A stretch of DNA of 64,000 bases from Acidobacteriota bacterium (GTDB taxonomy: Bacteria; Acidobacteriota; Aminicenantia; Aminicenantales; Saccharicenantaceae): assembly GCA_033549365.1 (NCBI GenBank), contig JAWSUF010000003.1:434001-498000 (forward strand), given 5' to 3'. Position numbers and translations under genes: made by a program. Below are positions 1-10,011 of the stretch, one piece after another (within the stretch, counting starts at the first letter, position 1; every line of letters begins with the position of its first letter). The notes beneath the pieces were generated by a model that made no database searches, was not told the DNA's origin, and saw only the letters and a program-made list of their open reading frames with translations.

Positions 1-146
1 TCGGAGTCCGGTTGGATTTCTAAGGACGGAAAAATGTGTCCTGCCGGAGCGGGGGAAACTCGGCTTCGGCAGGACATATTCTCGAAAAAGGAGGACGTCT
101 TGGCATTGACCGTGATTTTCTTTGTCGGCCCCGGCTCTCACGCATG
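1..146 (+). CDS. 3' end of an unidentified upstream gene (partial)
   Basis: The frame is open from the first base of the window to a TGA at 144-146. The stop overlaps the ATG of the next gene (ATGA), which suggests translational coupling. An internal ATG at 34 follows an AAGGACGGA Shine-Dalgarno-like run, so this could instead be a 37-residue leader peptide. The product has no recognisable family. Coding status is uncertain because only about 48 codons are visible. Confidence 0.3.
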
Positions 147-2159
147 AGAAGAATCCGGCTTGTCTTTTTTCTGACGGGGATCCTTATTGCGTGCGCCGCC
201 GGCGCACAGGGAGAAAACCCTCCGCCGGTTCCGTCTTTTGAAGACGTGATCAGCTTGCGTTCGATCGAGAGTGCACAAATCGCTCCGGACGGTTCCGCGA
301 TCGTCTATACGGTCAGATCCACCGTCTGGGATCAAAACCGTTATGATACGGAAATCTGGCTGGCGCGCGAAGGGGAGAGACCCTTCCAACTGACATACAC
401 GAACGATGGAAGCAGCTATTCCCCCCAATGGTCGCAGGATGCGAGATGGATAGGTTTTACCGCAGATCGGGGGGAGGGGAGCCAGATTTATCTGATCAGG
501 CCGAACGGAGGGGAGGCCGTCAAACTGACCGGTCATGAAGGAGGCATCGGCGTTTTCAAATGGATGCCCGACGGGAAACAGATCGTTTTTTCCGCACTCG
601 ATCCGGCCGGCGACAATCAAAGAAAAAGTGAAGACCTCTATGGCCGTTTCACCAGAGATGATGCGGAGCCCCGCATGATGCATCTCTGGCTGACTGATGT
701 GGATGTCGAAAAAACGCCGGCCTCCCGAAGGCTGACATCAGGAACAGCTTTTACCGTAGACGGTTTTAACCCGTCTCCGGATGGAAAAAAAATCGTTTTC
801 AGCCACAGACCCAAACCTTTCGAGTCCGCCTGGGGTGATTCGGATATCTCTGTTATTGATCTTGCCACGCGGACGGTGACTCCGCTTGTCGCCCAGCCGG
901 GCCCGGATAGCAACCCGATGTGGTCACCGGACGGGACATGGATCCTTTTCAATACGGCCATGAGAAAACCGCACCACTTCTACCAAAACATCGAATTGGC
1001 GAAAATTCCAGCTGAGGGAGGAGAAATCACCGTTCTCACATCCTCCTTCGATGAATATCCGAATGCACTCAAGTGGACGCAACAAGGGATCTATTTCAAT
1101 TCATCGCAAAAATCCCTGATTCATTTGTTTCAGCTTGATCCTGAGAATGGTTCCATCACAAGAGTTTTTGATGTGCCGGAAATAATTGTTGATATCAGTT
1201 TAACCGGTGATGGTCAAAAAGCGGCCATAACAGCTCTTGACCGGACAACCTTGGTCGAGGTGTATCAAACATCCCTGGATTCCTACAACCTGGTCAAAGT
1301 CACCGATATGACGGCGCAAATCGAGAACTGGCCTCTTGGAACCCGGGAGATCATATCGTGGGAGAGCCGGGACGGTACCGAGATTGAAGGCATCCTCTGG
1401 AAGCCGGAGAATTACGATTCCAACCGCAGATATCCTTTGATGGTCGTCATTCACGGGGGGCCGAATACAGCCGCGAGGCCGATGCCGGTTTCCGGATACG
1501 TCTATCCGCTGGTGCAGTGGCTTGCGAAGGGTGCCGTCATCTTGGAGCCGAACTACCGCGGATCCGCGGGCTACGGGGAACAATTCCGATCATTGAACGT
1601 GCGCAATCTCGGCGTTGGAGACGCCTGGGATATCGAGTCGGGCGTGGATGTCCTTGTCAAGACCGGTATCGCGGACAAGAACAGGGTTGGTGCGATGGGT
1701 TGGAGCCAAGGCGGCTTCATTTCCGCCTTTTTAAGCACAAATTCGAAAAAATTCAGGGCGATTTCCATGGGGGCGGGCATCTCCGATTGGACGATGTATT
1801 ATGGCAACACGGACATCCATTCTTTCACCCTCCAATATCTGCAGGCGACCCCCTGGGAAGATCCGGACGTTTACGCCAAAACATCGCCGATAACGCACAT
1901 TAAAAATGCCGGGACGCCGACACTCATCCAGCATGGGGAATTCGACCGGCGGGTCCCGATTTCAAATGCCTATCTGATGCTGCGGGGATTAAGGGATATG
2001 GGCGTCGAAACAGAGCTGATCGTCTATAATGGATTCGGGCATGGTATCTCGAAACCGAAAGAACTTCTGGCGGCGATGTGGCACAATTGGCAGTGGTTTG
2101 CCAAGCATATCTGGGATGAGGATGTTGAACTTCCCTTGAGTAAGAATTTGGAAAGGTGA
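144..2159 (+). CDS. S9-family prolyl oligopeptidase / dipeptidyl aminopeptidase, exported
   Basis: This is a serine peptidase of the prolyl oligopeptidase type, expected to cleave short peptides in the periplasm or outside the cell. The ATG at 144 gives a clean signal peptide (MRRIRLVFFLTGILIACAAG); a longer reading from a GTG at 36 lacks one. Residues about 40-400 are a beta-propeller with WD40-like PD40 motifs (WSPDG, PSPDGKKI). The C-terminal alpha/beta-hydrolase domain has HGGPN, the nucleophile in GWSQGG (Ser521), Asp601 in GEFDRR and His633 in GFGHG. The length of 671 residues is normal. It lies 82 bp upstream of another exported hydrolase on the same strand, which suggests a peptide or ester scavenging locus. 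Confidence 0.93.
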   Translation: MRRIRLVFFLTGILIACAAGAQGENPPPVPSFEDVISLRSIESAQIAPDGSAIVYTVRSTVWDQNRYDTEIWLAREGERPFQLTYTNDGSSYSPQWSQDARWIGFTADRGEGSQIYLIRPNGGEAVKLTGHEGGIGVFKWMPDGKQIVFSALDPAGDNQRKSEDLYGRFTRDDAEPRMMHLWLTDVDVEKTPASRRLTSGTAFTVDGFNPSPDGKKIVFSHRPKPFESAWGDSDISVIDLATRTVTPLVAQPGPDSNPMWSPDGTWILFNTAMRKPHHFYQNIELAKIPAEGGEITVLTSSFDEYPNALKWTQQGIYFNSSQKSLIHLFQLDPENGSITRVFDVPEIIVDISLTGDGQKAAITALDRTTLVEVYQTSLDSYNLVKVTDMTAQIENWPLGTREIISWESRDGTEIEGILWKPENYDSNRRYPLMVVIHGGPNTAARPMPVSGYVYPLVQWLAKGAVILEPNYRGSAGYGEQFRSLNVRNLGVGDAWDIESGVDVLVKTGIADKNRVGAMGWSQGGFISAFLSTNSKKFRAISMGAGISDWTMYYGNTDIHSFTLQYLQATPWEDPDVYAKTSPITHIKNAGTPTLIQHGEFDRRVPISNAYLMLRGLRDMGVETELIVYNGFGHGISKPKELLAAMWHNWQWFAKHIWDEDVELPLSKNLER

Positions 2160-2241
2160 CGAAAGTCTTTGTCGACTTGCGGCACATCGTCTTTCCCGGG
2201 CTGTTTGATAGAGGGAAAACCGGAAAAATAGAGAGACGAAC

Positions 2242-3960
2242 ATGAAACGAAAATTGGTTTTTATATGGCTGATGTGTTTTTCTGTGTCGCTTTCGGCCCA
2301 GATAAGGCATCAATTTGACGTGCGGATTCCCATGCGGGACGGCATCACCTTGTCCGCGGATATGTGGATGCCTGAGCCCGAGGGGCGCTATCCCGCGATT
2401 CTCATCCGGACACCTTATGTCAAAGTGTCGAAATATCTGGCTCCATTGGGAGCGATCTTCGCCCCGGAAGGATATGTGTTGATCATCCAGGATGTGCGGG
2501 GGCGGGGAGATTCGGAAGGAGAGTTCGGGTTCTATTTTGTCGAAGGCCGGGACGGATATGATTCCATAGAATGGATCGCAGCACAGCCTTGGTGTGACGG
2601 GAATGTCGGCATGATGGGATCTTCCTACGCCGCCGCCGTCCAGTGGTTGGCGGCCCGTGAACAACCCCCCCATCTGAAATGCATCGTGCCGACCGCGGCT
2701 TCGGCGGTCTATTTTGAGGAGTTCCCCTATACAGGGGGAGCTTGGGCCATGCAATGGGCTCTGGGCTGGCTGAACGGCACGTCAGGCCGTGTCGCCCAGG
2801 GGGGGAACTTGGTCGGGATCGACTGGGAGAAGTTATTCTGGCATCGCCCTCTGTTGACCATGGATGAAGCCATGGGACGGAACATGAAGTTTTACAAGGA
2901 GTGGCTGACGCACAGCACTCTTGATGATTATTGGAAACGCATCCATTTTACGGTCGAGGATTTTCAGAATATTGATATTCCGGCGCTGACGGTTACCGGT
3001 TGGTTTGACGTGGACCAGCCCGGCGCGCTGACCTATTGGACTCATATGCGCAAGCATTCGCCGGGAAAAGACAAAATGAATCTGATCATCGGTCCTTGGA
3101 ATCACGGGGAAACGTTTTTCGGCGGAGATACGAAAGAGGGCGAACTCACCTTCACCAAGGATTCCGTTCTCGACATGATGGGGCTTCATCTGAGGTTTTT
3201 CAATCATCACCTGAAAGGATCGGCTCCGGATTTCAATCCTCCCCGTGCCCGCGTCTATTCGACGGGGATGAACATATGGCGTGAGTTCGACGAATACCCG
3301 CCCGCTGATATGACGTTTCAAAAACTGTACCTGCGCAGCGGGGGACAGGCCAACACATTGCTCGGCGATGGGACACTCTCGTGGAACGAGCCGGGAATGG
3401 AACCGCCGGACAAATACATTTTTGATCCGAAGGATCCCATACGTATGGATAAAATGCCGAGCTCGGGCTATACGGACAACAGGCTGATCCAGATCAGAAA
3501 AGATGTGCTGGTCTATACAGGAGAACGTCTTTCGGAGCCCGTCGATATTTTAGGGCCCGTCAAGGCAGAATTGTTCATTTCCAGCGATGCCAAGGACACC
3601 GATTTTATCGTCAAACTTCTCGATGTTTTTCCCGATGGGAGAGCGATCGAGCTGGGGCGGTATGGCATGGGTATCAAGCGGGCGAGATATCGTTTCGGTT
3701 ATGAAAAAGAAGTCCTGCTGACGCCCGGAAAGACGGAAAAAATTACGATTGACCTGTTCGATATCGGCCATACCTTCTTGGCCGGCCATAAAATTCGTGT
3801 CGAAATCTCCAGCAGCGCCTTTCCTTGGATAAATCCGAATCAGAATACCGGAAATCCGGTCGCCACCGATAAGGAATGGAAAACAGCCCATCAAACGGTG
3901 TTTCATGACAAAACATACCCGAGTCATGTGATCCTGCCGATTATGCCGCTGAAAAAATAG
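2242..3960 (+). CDS. CocE/NonD-type alpha/beta hydrolase (X-Pro dipeptidyl-peptidase S15 family), exported
   Basis: The 572-residue protein starts with a signal peptide (MKRKLVFIWLMCFSVSLSAQ). The CocE signature is complete: IPMRDGITLSADMW at the N-terminus of the hydrolase domain, nucleophile Ser128 in MGSSYAA, Asp256 in GWFDVD and His288 in GPWNHG. Residues about 340-570 form the PepX_C jelly-roll domain. Family members hydrolyse esters, amides or X-Pro dipeptides, and the substrate cannot be read from sequence. The gene probably belongs to the same transcription unit as the S9 peptidase upstream. A weaker AT-rich gap of 75 bp follows before the M14 genes. Confidence 0.92.
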   Translation: MKRKLVFIWLMCFSVSLSAQIRHQFDVRIPMRDGITLSADMWMPEPEGRYPAILIRTPYVKVSKYLAPLGAIFAPEGYVLIIQDVRGRGDSEGEFGFYFVEGRDGYDSIEWIAAQPWCDGNVGMMGSSYAAAVQWLAAREQPPHLKCIVPTAASAVYFEEFPYTGGAWAMQWALGWLNGTSGRVAQGGNLVGIDWEKLFWHRPLLTMDEAMGRNMKFYKEWLTHSTLDDYWKRIHFTVEDFQNIDIPALTVTGWFDVDQPGALTYWTHMRKHSPGKDKMNLIIGPWNHGETFFGGDTKEGELTFTKDSVLDMMGLHLRFFNHHLKGSAPDFNPPRARVYSTGMNIWREFDEYPPADMTFQKLYLRSGGQANTLLGDGTLSWNEPGMEPPDKYIFDPKDPIRMDKMPSSGYTDNRLIQIRKDVLVYTGERLSEPVDILGPVKAELFISSDAKDTDFIVKLLDVFPDGRAIELGRYGMGIKRARYRFGYEKEVLLTPGKTEKITIDLFDIGHTFLAGHKIRVEISSSAFPWINPNQNTGNPVATDKEWKTAHQTVFHDKTYPSHVILPIMPLKK

Positions 3961-4035
3961 AAAATTAAAAAACAAACCTAAAGACGCGATTTTTCGTATA
4001 TCATACTATCCATGAACATGTGGAGGTATCATCGC

Positions 4036-6066
4036 GTGACCCCTAAAAAATCCCTGCGTCCCATCCTTGTCCTTCTTCTGGCGGGCTTCTGGCTGAGCCA
4101 GGCGGCCGCGGCCGACCTCGCCTTCGACCGCTACCGCAACCCTCAGGAGCTGAACGCGGCCCTGGCGGAGATGGCCCGGGCCAACCCCAAGATCGCCCGC
4201 ACCCACGCCCTGGCCAAAAGCGCCGGCGGCCGCGATCTCGTGCTGCTCGAGATCGGTCCCGAGACGGCCAAAACCGAAAAAACCTTTCCGGGCGTATTCA
4301 TTGCGGCCAACATGGAGGGGACGGTCCCCATCTCGAGCGAAGCGGCCCTCTACCTGGCCAGGATCGTCCTTGAAAAGCCCGAGATGCGCGCCGACCGGAC
4401 CTGGTACATCCTGCCCTGCGGCAATCCCGACGCGCACGCCCGCTTCTTCAAGAAGCCCCTCTATCGCGACGCCCGGAATGCCCGCCCCATGAACGACGAC
4501 CAGGATGACGCGGTCGACGAGGACGGCCCGGACGATCTCGACGGAGACGGTCTGATCACCCGGATGAGGGCCAAGGATCCCGAAGGGGAGTGGATTCCCG
4601 TTCCCGGCGAACCGCGCCTCATGAAGCGGGCCGACTGGTCCAAGGGCGAAAAGGGGATCTGGAAGCTCTATCCCGAGGGCCTCGACAACGACGGCGACGG
4701 GCGGATCAATGAGGATCCTCCGGGAGGCGTCAATGTCGGGACGGCCTTCCCGCATCTCTTCAATCATCTTGCGCCCGATTCCGGCCCCTGGCCCGGAGCC
4801 GAGCCTGAGACCTTCGCCCTGTTCCAATTTTTCGATACCCATCGCGAGATCGGGCTGACCTTCGTCTTCGGCGAGTCGAACTTCTGTCTCGCCCCGCCCC
4901 GCGGCGGCCGGAGAGGGGAAGCCGATCTCAACCAGATCAAGATTCCCGAACGCATCGCGGGATTCATCAACGCCGATCCCGATAAAACCTACACCATGGC
5001 CGAGGTCATGGAACTCATCCAGCCGCTGGCGCCGCCCGGCATGGAGATCAGCGAGTCCATGATCGCCAGCTTCCTCGGCCTGGGCGCCGTCGTCAATCCC
5101 CTCGAGGACGACCTCAAGTTCTACAAGGAGTTTTCCGATCAATACAAGGAGTTCCTGAAGGCGGCCAAGCTCGACGGCAAGCGCCTCGACCCGGCCCCCG
5201 ACAAGGACGGCTCCTTCGAGCTGTGGTCCTACTACCACCTCGGCCTGCCGTCTTTCGCCCTCGATTTCTGGACGCTGCCGCTGCCTCCCGAGGAAAAGAA
5301 GGACGACGCCTTCACGCCCGACAGTCTCGAAAAGATGACGAACGAGGACTTCATCGCCCTCGGCGAAGAGCGCATCGACGCCTTCCTGAAGTCGTCCGGC
5401 GCCCCCGACCAGTTCCGGGCCAAGCAGGTCATCGCCGCGATCCAGGGCGGCATGATGGACACGAAAAAAATGGCCGAGATGATGAAACAGATGCCGAAAC
5501 CGCCGAGCCCGGAGGGCGCCGATCCCAAGGAAAAGGCGCTTCTCGCCTGGAGCGACAAAGAGCTCGGGGGCAAAGGCTTCGTTGACTGGAAGCCCTTCAA
5601 TCATCCGACGCTCGGCGACGTCGAAATCGGAGGGGCCGTCCCGTTCACCGATAACACGCCGCCCCCGGCGATGATCGAGGGCCTGCTCAAGGGCCAGGTT
5701 CCCTGGGTTGTCGAAATCGCCAAAAAAATGGCCCGCATCCGGATCGCCGACACGGCCGTCCGGCGGCTGGGATCGAGCGTCTACGAAATCAAGGTCTGGA
5801 TCGAAAACACCGGAGACCTGCCCTTCCCGACGGCCATGGCCCGGCGGAACATGAGGATCATCCCCGCGGTGTTGACGCTCGAAGGGCAGGGATTCGAAAT
5901 CCTCGAGGGCAAAAAGCGCAGCCTCGTTCCCTCCGTCCAGCCCCGGAGCGCGCAGCTCGTAACCTGGATCGTTCGGGCCGACAAGCCCGTCAAGATCACG
6001 GTCAAGGCGGAGACGCAGAACGCCTGGGGCGATTCCCGCCCCGTCGACCTGGGAGGTGCCAAGTGA
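4036..6066 (+). CDS. M14 carboxypeptidase-like protein with degenerate zinc site, exported
   Basis: This is a zinc-carboxypeptidase fold protein related to its downstream neighbour. I start it at GTG 4036, because GGAGG at 4022-4026 is well spaced and a signal peptide follows; ATG 4012 has no ribosome site. Family members bind zinc with an HxxE motif in a context such as NxHGNE. Here the same place reads NMEGTVP (Glu94 to Val97), so the first two zinc ligands are missing. Two acidic insertions rich in DxDxDG (DLDGDG, DNDGDGRINED) look like calcium-binding loops. It is probably a non-catalytic paralogue, or binds metal differently. The stop overlaps the next start (GTGA). Confidence 0.85.
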   Translation: MTPKKSLRPILVLLLAGFWLSQAAAADLAFDRYRNPQELNAALAEMARANPKIARTHALAKSAGGRDLVLLEIGPETAKTEKTFPGVFIAANMEGTVPISSEAALYLARIVLEKPEMRADRTWYILPCGNPDAHARFFKKPLYRDARNARPMNDDQDDAVDEDGPDDLDGDGLITRMRAKDPEGEWIPVPGEPRLMKRADWSKGEKGIWKLYPEGLDNDGDGRINEDPPGGVNVGTAFPHLFNHLAPDSGPWPGAEPETFALFQFFDTHREIGLTFVFGESNFCLAPPRGGRRGEADLNQIKIPERIAGFINADPDKTYTMAEVMELIQPLAPPGMEISESMIASFLGLGAVVNPLEDDLKFYKEFSDQYKEFLKAAKLDGKRLDPAPDKDGSFELWSYYHLGLPSFALDFWTLPLPPEEKKDDAFTPDSLEKMTNEDFIALGEERIDAFLKSSGAPDQFRAKQVIAAIQGGMMDTKKMAEMMKQMPKPPSPEGADPKEKALLAWSDKELGGKGFVDWKPFNHPTLGDVEIGGAVPFTDNTPPPAMIEGLLKGQVPWVVEIAKKMARIRIADTAVRRLGSSVYEIKVWIENTGDLPFPTAMARRNMRIIPAVLTLEGQGFEILEGKKRSLVPSVQPRSAQLVTWIVRADKPVKITVKAETQNAWGDSRPVDLGGAK

Positions 6067-7832
6067 AAGCCACGATCAAGACGGCCGCCGCCGTCCTTGC
6101 CGTATTTCTCATCGCCGCGGTCCTGCCCGCGCAGAAGTCCGGAATCTCCGTTCCCCTGAGATTCGACCATTACTACACGCTGGAACAGGTCTATGAGGCC
6201 CTTCAGGCTCTCCACAAGGCCTATCCCGCCCTGACGACGCTCGAAATCGCCGGCAAGAGCGATGAGGGCCGTCCCATCTATGCCATGACCGTCAACAACC
6301 CCAAGACCGGCCCGGCTCTCGGAAAACCCGGCGTCTATGTCGACGGCAACATGCACGGAAACGAAATTCAGGGCGGTGAAATCTCCCTCTATCTTCTCGA
6401 CTATCTCCTCGGCCAATACGGCAAAAACGATGAAGTGACCCGGGTCGTGGACAGCGTGTGTTTCTATGTCGTCCCCGTCGTCAACGCCGACGGCCGCCAC
6501 TATTTCTTCACCGACCCCAACACGCCGAGCACCAACCGCAGCCTGCGCATCCCGTTTGACGACGACAGGGACGGCCTGATCGACGAGGATTTCCCCGACG
6601 ACCTCGACGGCGACGGCAACATCTGCATGATGCGGATCCGGGATCCCTTCGGGGCCTGGAAGACCGACCCCGAGGACCCGCGGCTTATGGTCCGGGTCAA
6701 GCCCGGCGAGCAGGGCGAGTGGACCATCCTCGGCCAGGAGGGCATCGACAACGACGGCGACGGACTCATCAACGAGGACGCCGAAGGCTATGTCGATCCC
6801 AACCGCAACTGGGGTTTTGACTGGGCGCCGCCCTACGTCCAGACCGGCTCCGGAGAATATCCGTTTCAGGGAACGGGGCTCAAGGCCCTGGCCGAGTGGA
6901 TCGTCGACCGGCCCAACATCTGCATCGGCTGGTCGTTCCACAACTTCGGCGGCATGTACCTGCGCGGACCCAGCCGGAAGGGGCTGGGAGAGTATCCGCC
7001 CCAGGACATCGCCGTCCTTGACTTCATCGGCAAACAGGCCGAGCGGATCATGCCCGGCTACCGCTACCTCATCACCTGGAAGGATCTTTATACGACCTAC
7101 GGCGACTCCATCGAGTGGCTGACCTACACCATGGGCGCCTATGCCTATGTCCCCGAGGTCTTCCAGGCGGTTAGCGAATCGTTCACGGGCACATCCGAAA
7201 AACCGGCTCTCGACCCGGATGCCGGGGAAGGCATGATGGCCATGCTTTCGAGCGGCGTTTCCGACCGCGAAAGGCTCAAATACAGCGATCACCTGACCCA
7301 GGGCGAACTCTACAAACCTTGGACGCCCTTCAAACATCCGACCTACGGCGACATCGAAATCGGCGGCTGGGTCAAGATGAGCTCGCGACTCGGCGCGCCG
7401 TTTACGATCGGCGACCTCGTTCACAGAAACGCCATGGTCGTCATTTTTTCGGCCAAGCACGTTCCCGAGGTGACGCTCGAAGTGACGGATATCAAGCCGC
7501 TGGGGAAAAACCTCTTCCGCGTCCGCACCCGGCTTTCCAACGGCCGGGCCATGCCGACCGTGAGCGCCATCGCCCAGAAAATCAATCTCCACCCCAAGGA
7601 CATGCTCAAAGTCGAAGGGAAGGGGGCCAAGGTCGTCGCCGGGGGATTGCTGACCGATCCCTACCACGATCAGGTCGTCTATAAGAAGCATCGGCCGGAT
7701 CTCCAGTTTCTGGTCGTCCCCGGCTTCGGCAAGATCGAACACGAGTTTCTGGTCGAGGGGAAAGGCTCCATAACGCTTAAGTACGAGTCGCGTTGGGCCG
7801 CAAATACAACCAAAACGGTCGAGTTGAAGTAA
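6063..7832 (+). CDS. M14-family zinc carboxypeptidase, exported
   Basis: The 589-residue protein begins with a signal peptide ending near AVLPAQ. The zinc motif is intact: NMHGNE with His98 and Glu101, and a later His in WSFHNFGG is the likely third ligand. As in the upstream paralogue, two acidic loops (DDDRDGLIDED, DNDGDGLINED) interrupt the catalytic domain and look like calcium sites, followed by VDPNRNWGFDW. The last 150 residues are a beta-rich domain. It starts at GTG 6063 inside the stop of the upstream gene, so the two are translationally coupled and probably act together on peptides outside the cytoplasm. Confidence 0.92.
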   Translation: MKATIKTAAAVLAVFLIAAVLPAQKSGISVPLRFDHYYTLEQVYEALQALHKAYPALTTLEIAGKSDEGRPIYAMTVNNPKTGPALGKPGVYVDGNMHGNEIQGGEISLYLLDYLLGQYGKNDEVTRVVDSVCFYVVPVVNADGRHYFFTDPNTPSTNRSLRIPFDDDRDGLIDEDFPDDLDGDGNICMMRIRDPFGAWKTDPEDPRLMVRVKPGEQGEWTILGQEGIDNDGDGLINEDAEGYVDPNRNWGFDWAPPYVQTGSGEYPFQGTGLKALAEWIVDRPNICIGWSFHNFGGMYLRGPSRKGLGEYPPQDIAVLDFIGKQAERIMPGYRYLITWKDLYTTYGDSIEWLTYTMGAYAYVPEVFQAVSESFTGTSEKPALDPDAGEGMMAMLSSGVSDRERLKYSDHLTQGELYKPWTPFKHPTYGDIEIGGWVKMSSRLGAPFTIGDLVHRNAMVVIFSAKHVPEVTLEVTDIKPLGKNLFRVRTRLSNGRAMPTVSAIAQKINLHPKDMLKVEGKGAKVVAGGLLTDPYHDQVVYKKHRPDLQFLVVPGFGKIEHEFLVEGKGSITLKYESRWAANTTKTVELK

Positions 7833-7916
7833 AAGACCGGATGCCGGATCGGACGGGAGCCCCGTGGCACTCGTCGCGAGTTGACAGCCCCGATCCCGTC
7901 CCCTAGAATTCCTTCC

Positions 7917-9983
7917 ATGAATCAAGAATCCGGTGGCGGCGGCCCGAATCGCCCGGCCGCAGCGCTCAGCCTGGCGGTCGGGCTTCTTCTTGTCTCGTCC
8001 CTTGCGGCCGGGCAGGAGGTCCGGACGGCCTCGGCCCTCAAGATCGACTCTCCCGTCATCGTCGACGGCGTCCTTGACGAAGAGGCCTGGGCCGGGGCCC
8101 CGGTCCTCACCGATTTCGTCCAGTTCGAGCCCGACCGCGGGGCGCCGGCTTCGGTCCGGACCGTGGTCCGCATTCTCTACGATGACCGGGCCGTCTATTT
8201 CGGCTTCGAAAACTTCGATCCCGAGCCCGACAGGATCGCCGCCCGGCTGTCCAAGCGCGACGGTGATCTCCGGGAGGACGACGCCGTCGTCATCTGCCTC
8301 GACACCCATGCCGACCGGCGGTCCTGCTACTTCTTCCTCACGAACCTGCTGGGGACGCAGTTCGACGGCCGCATCACGGACAACGGCCTGAACACGGACT
8401 CGACCTGGGACGGTGTCTGGAGGTCGGCGGCCCGCAGGACGGATGAAGGCTGGACCGCCGAGATCGCCATCGAGCTTTCGAGCCTCAAGTACAAGCCGGG
8501 ACGCGACAGGACCTGGGGGCTCGGGCTGGCTCGCATCTTTCCGCGCCGTCTCGAATCCGCATTCTGGCAGGGCGTCGTGGATTCGCCCTACCGGGTGTCC
8601 CAGTTCGGCCTCCTCACGGGGCTCGATCTCGAGAAGGCCTCGAAGACGCTCCAGGTCGTCCCCCACATTATCGGCCGGCTCGATGACTGGAAGGACGGCG
8701 GGCTCGACGGCGGCCTCGACGTCCGCTACGCGTTTTCCCAGACGGTTTCGGGCGATCTCACCGTCAACCCCGATTTCGCAACGGTCGAGGCCGACCAGGA
8801 GCAGATCAACCTGACCCGGTTCGCCCTCAGCCTGCCGGAAAAAAGGAATTTCTTCCTCGAAGGATCGGAGATCTACCAGCAGCGCATCCGGCTGTTCTAT
8901 TCCCGGCGCATCGGCGACATCTCCGGAGGGGCCAAGGTCTACGGGAAGGCGGGCGGCCTGGAATTCTCGGCCCTCTCCGCCCAGACCAAGCGCGACGAGG
9001 CGTCGGGCGCCGGGCCGGCGAATTTCTCCGTTGTCCGCATGAAGACCGACATCTTCAAGGATTCGTCCGTCGGCTTCCTGGCCGCGAACCGGCTGGTCGA
9101 CGGGCGGAACGCCGGCACGGCCGGAATCGACACGTCCCTCAATTTCACGAACGCCTTACGCTTCACCGGGCAGTTGGCCCTGAGCTATGGGGATTTCCGG
9201 ACCGGAAACGCCGCCTTCTTTCTCCGGCCGACGATCGATACCCCGACATTTCATTTCCACGTCCGTTACTCCCACCTCGGAGAGTTTTTCGCCGACAACG
9301 CCAACGCCGTCGGGTTCATCCGCGACGACAACCGCCGGGAGATCGACTCCTCCCTGGACAAAACCTTCTGGATCAAGCGGGGCGCTCTCGAACGGATCGC
9401 CTACGATTCGAACACCAACATCTACTGGGGGATGGACGGGACGCTCCGGTCCTGGCAGATCGACCAGGAGCTCGAATTCGACTTGAGAAACAGGCTCTCC
9501 CTGGAGATCGAACACCAGGAAGAGTACAAGCTCTACGAGAAGGATTTCCGGAACCGCCTGTCGGAGTTCACCCTCGGCTGGAACACCCGGGAATGGCAGT
9601 CGGCCCGGCTGTCCTACGGCTTCGGGCACAACTTCGACCGCGACTTCGAGCTCGTGACGGGCTCGCTGAACGCCAAGCTCACCCGGGACCTGGCCCTGGA
9701 ATACGGCTTGACCCGCCTGGTGTTCGATCCCGATCCGTCAGGCGACAGCACCTGGATCCATTCCCTGCGGGCGACCCACAACTTCACGAACGACCTCTTT
9801 CTGAAGTTCTACGGACAGGTCAACTCGGCCATCGACAAGACGAGCCTCCAGCTTCTCTTCGTCTACCGTTTCAAGCCGCCTTTCGGCCTCGTCCAGCTCG
9901 CCTGGCAGCGCGGCTCGACGGTCTTCGGCGTGGCCGGACGCCAGGAGGACGCGCTGTTCATGAAGTTTGCCTGGATGTTCTGA
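7917..9983 (+). CDS. DUF5916 outer-membrane beta-barrel protein with N-terminal CBM9-like domain
   Basis: The protein has a signal peptide after ATG 7917; an earlier start at 7881 only adds an untypical tail. Residues about 30-240 resemble the carbohydrate-binding CBM9-like domain that precedes DUF5916 (IDSPVIVDGVLDEEAW, then AIELSSLKY). The remaining 430 residues are alternating beta strands ending in Phe (MKFAWMF), the usual C-terminal signal of outer-membrane barrels. The motif NPDFATVEADQEQINLTRF is characteristic of DUF5916. The function is unknown; proteins of this family often sit beside exported peptidases. It lies 84 bp after the M14 pair and ends before a terminator. Confidence 0.85.
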   Translation: MNQESGGGGPNRPAAALSLAVGLLLVSSLAAGQEVRTASALKIDSPVIVDGVLDEEAWAGAPVLTDFVQFEPDRGAPASVRTVVRILYDDRAVYFGFENFDPEPDRIAARLSKRDGDLREDDAVVICLDTHADRRSCYFFLTNLLGTQFDGRITDNGLNTDSTWDGVWRSAARRTDEGWTAEIAIELSSLKYKPGRDRTWGLGLARIFPRRLESAFWQGVVDSPYRVSQFGLLTGLDLEKASKTLQVVPHIIGRLDDWKDGGLDGGLDVRYAFSQTVSGDLTVNPDFATVEADQEQINLTRFALSLPEKRNFFLEGSEIYQQRIRLFYSRRIGDISGGAKVYGKAGGLEFSALSAQTKRDEASGAGPANFSVVRMKTDIFKDSSVGFLAANRLVDGRNAGTAGIDTSLNFTNALRFTGQLALSYGDFRTGNAAFFLRPTIDTPTFHFHVRYSHLGEFFADNANAVGFIRDDNRREIDSSLDKTFWIKRGALERIAYDSNTNIYWGMDGTLRSWQIDQELEFDLRNRLSLEIEHQEEYKLYEKDFRNRLSEFTLGWNTREWQSARLSYGFGHNFDRDFELVTGSLNAKLTRDLALEYGLTRLVFDPDPSGDSTWIHSLRATHNFTNDLFLKFYGQVNSAIDKTSLQLLFVYRFKPPFGLVQLAWQRGSTVFGVAGRQEDALFMKFAWMF

Positions 9984-9985
9984 CG

Positions 9986-10008
9986 CCGGCCGTCGCGCCG
10001 GTTTTTTT
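9986..10008 (+). terminator. Rho-independent terminator after the DUF5916 gene
   Basis: CCGGC (9986-9990), a six-base loop and GCCGG (9997-10001) form a GC-rich stem directly followed by seven T (10002-10008). It lies just after the DUF5916 stop codon and just before the convergent end of the PPK1 gene. Confidence 0.7.
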
Positions 10009-10011
10009 CCG

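Noticed and set aside
5781-8666. 961-codon open frame on the minus strand
   Set aside because: It is antisense to the M14 pair and the DUF5916 gene, which have clear motifs, and its translation is low-complexity as expected of a GC-rich shadow.
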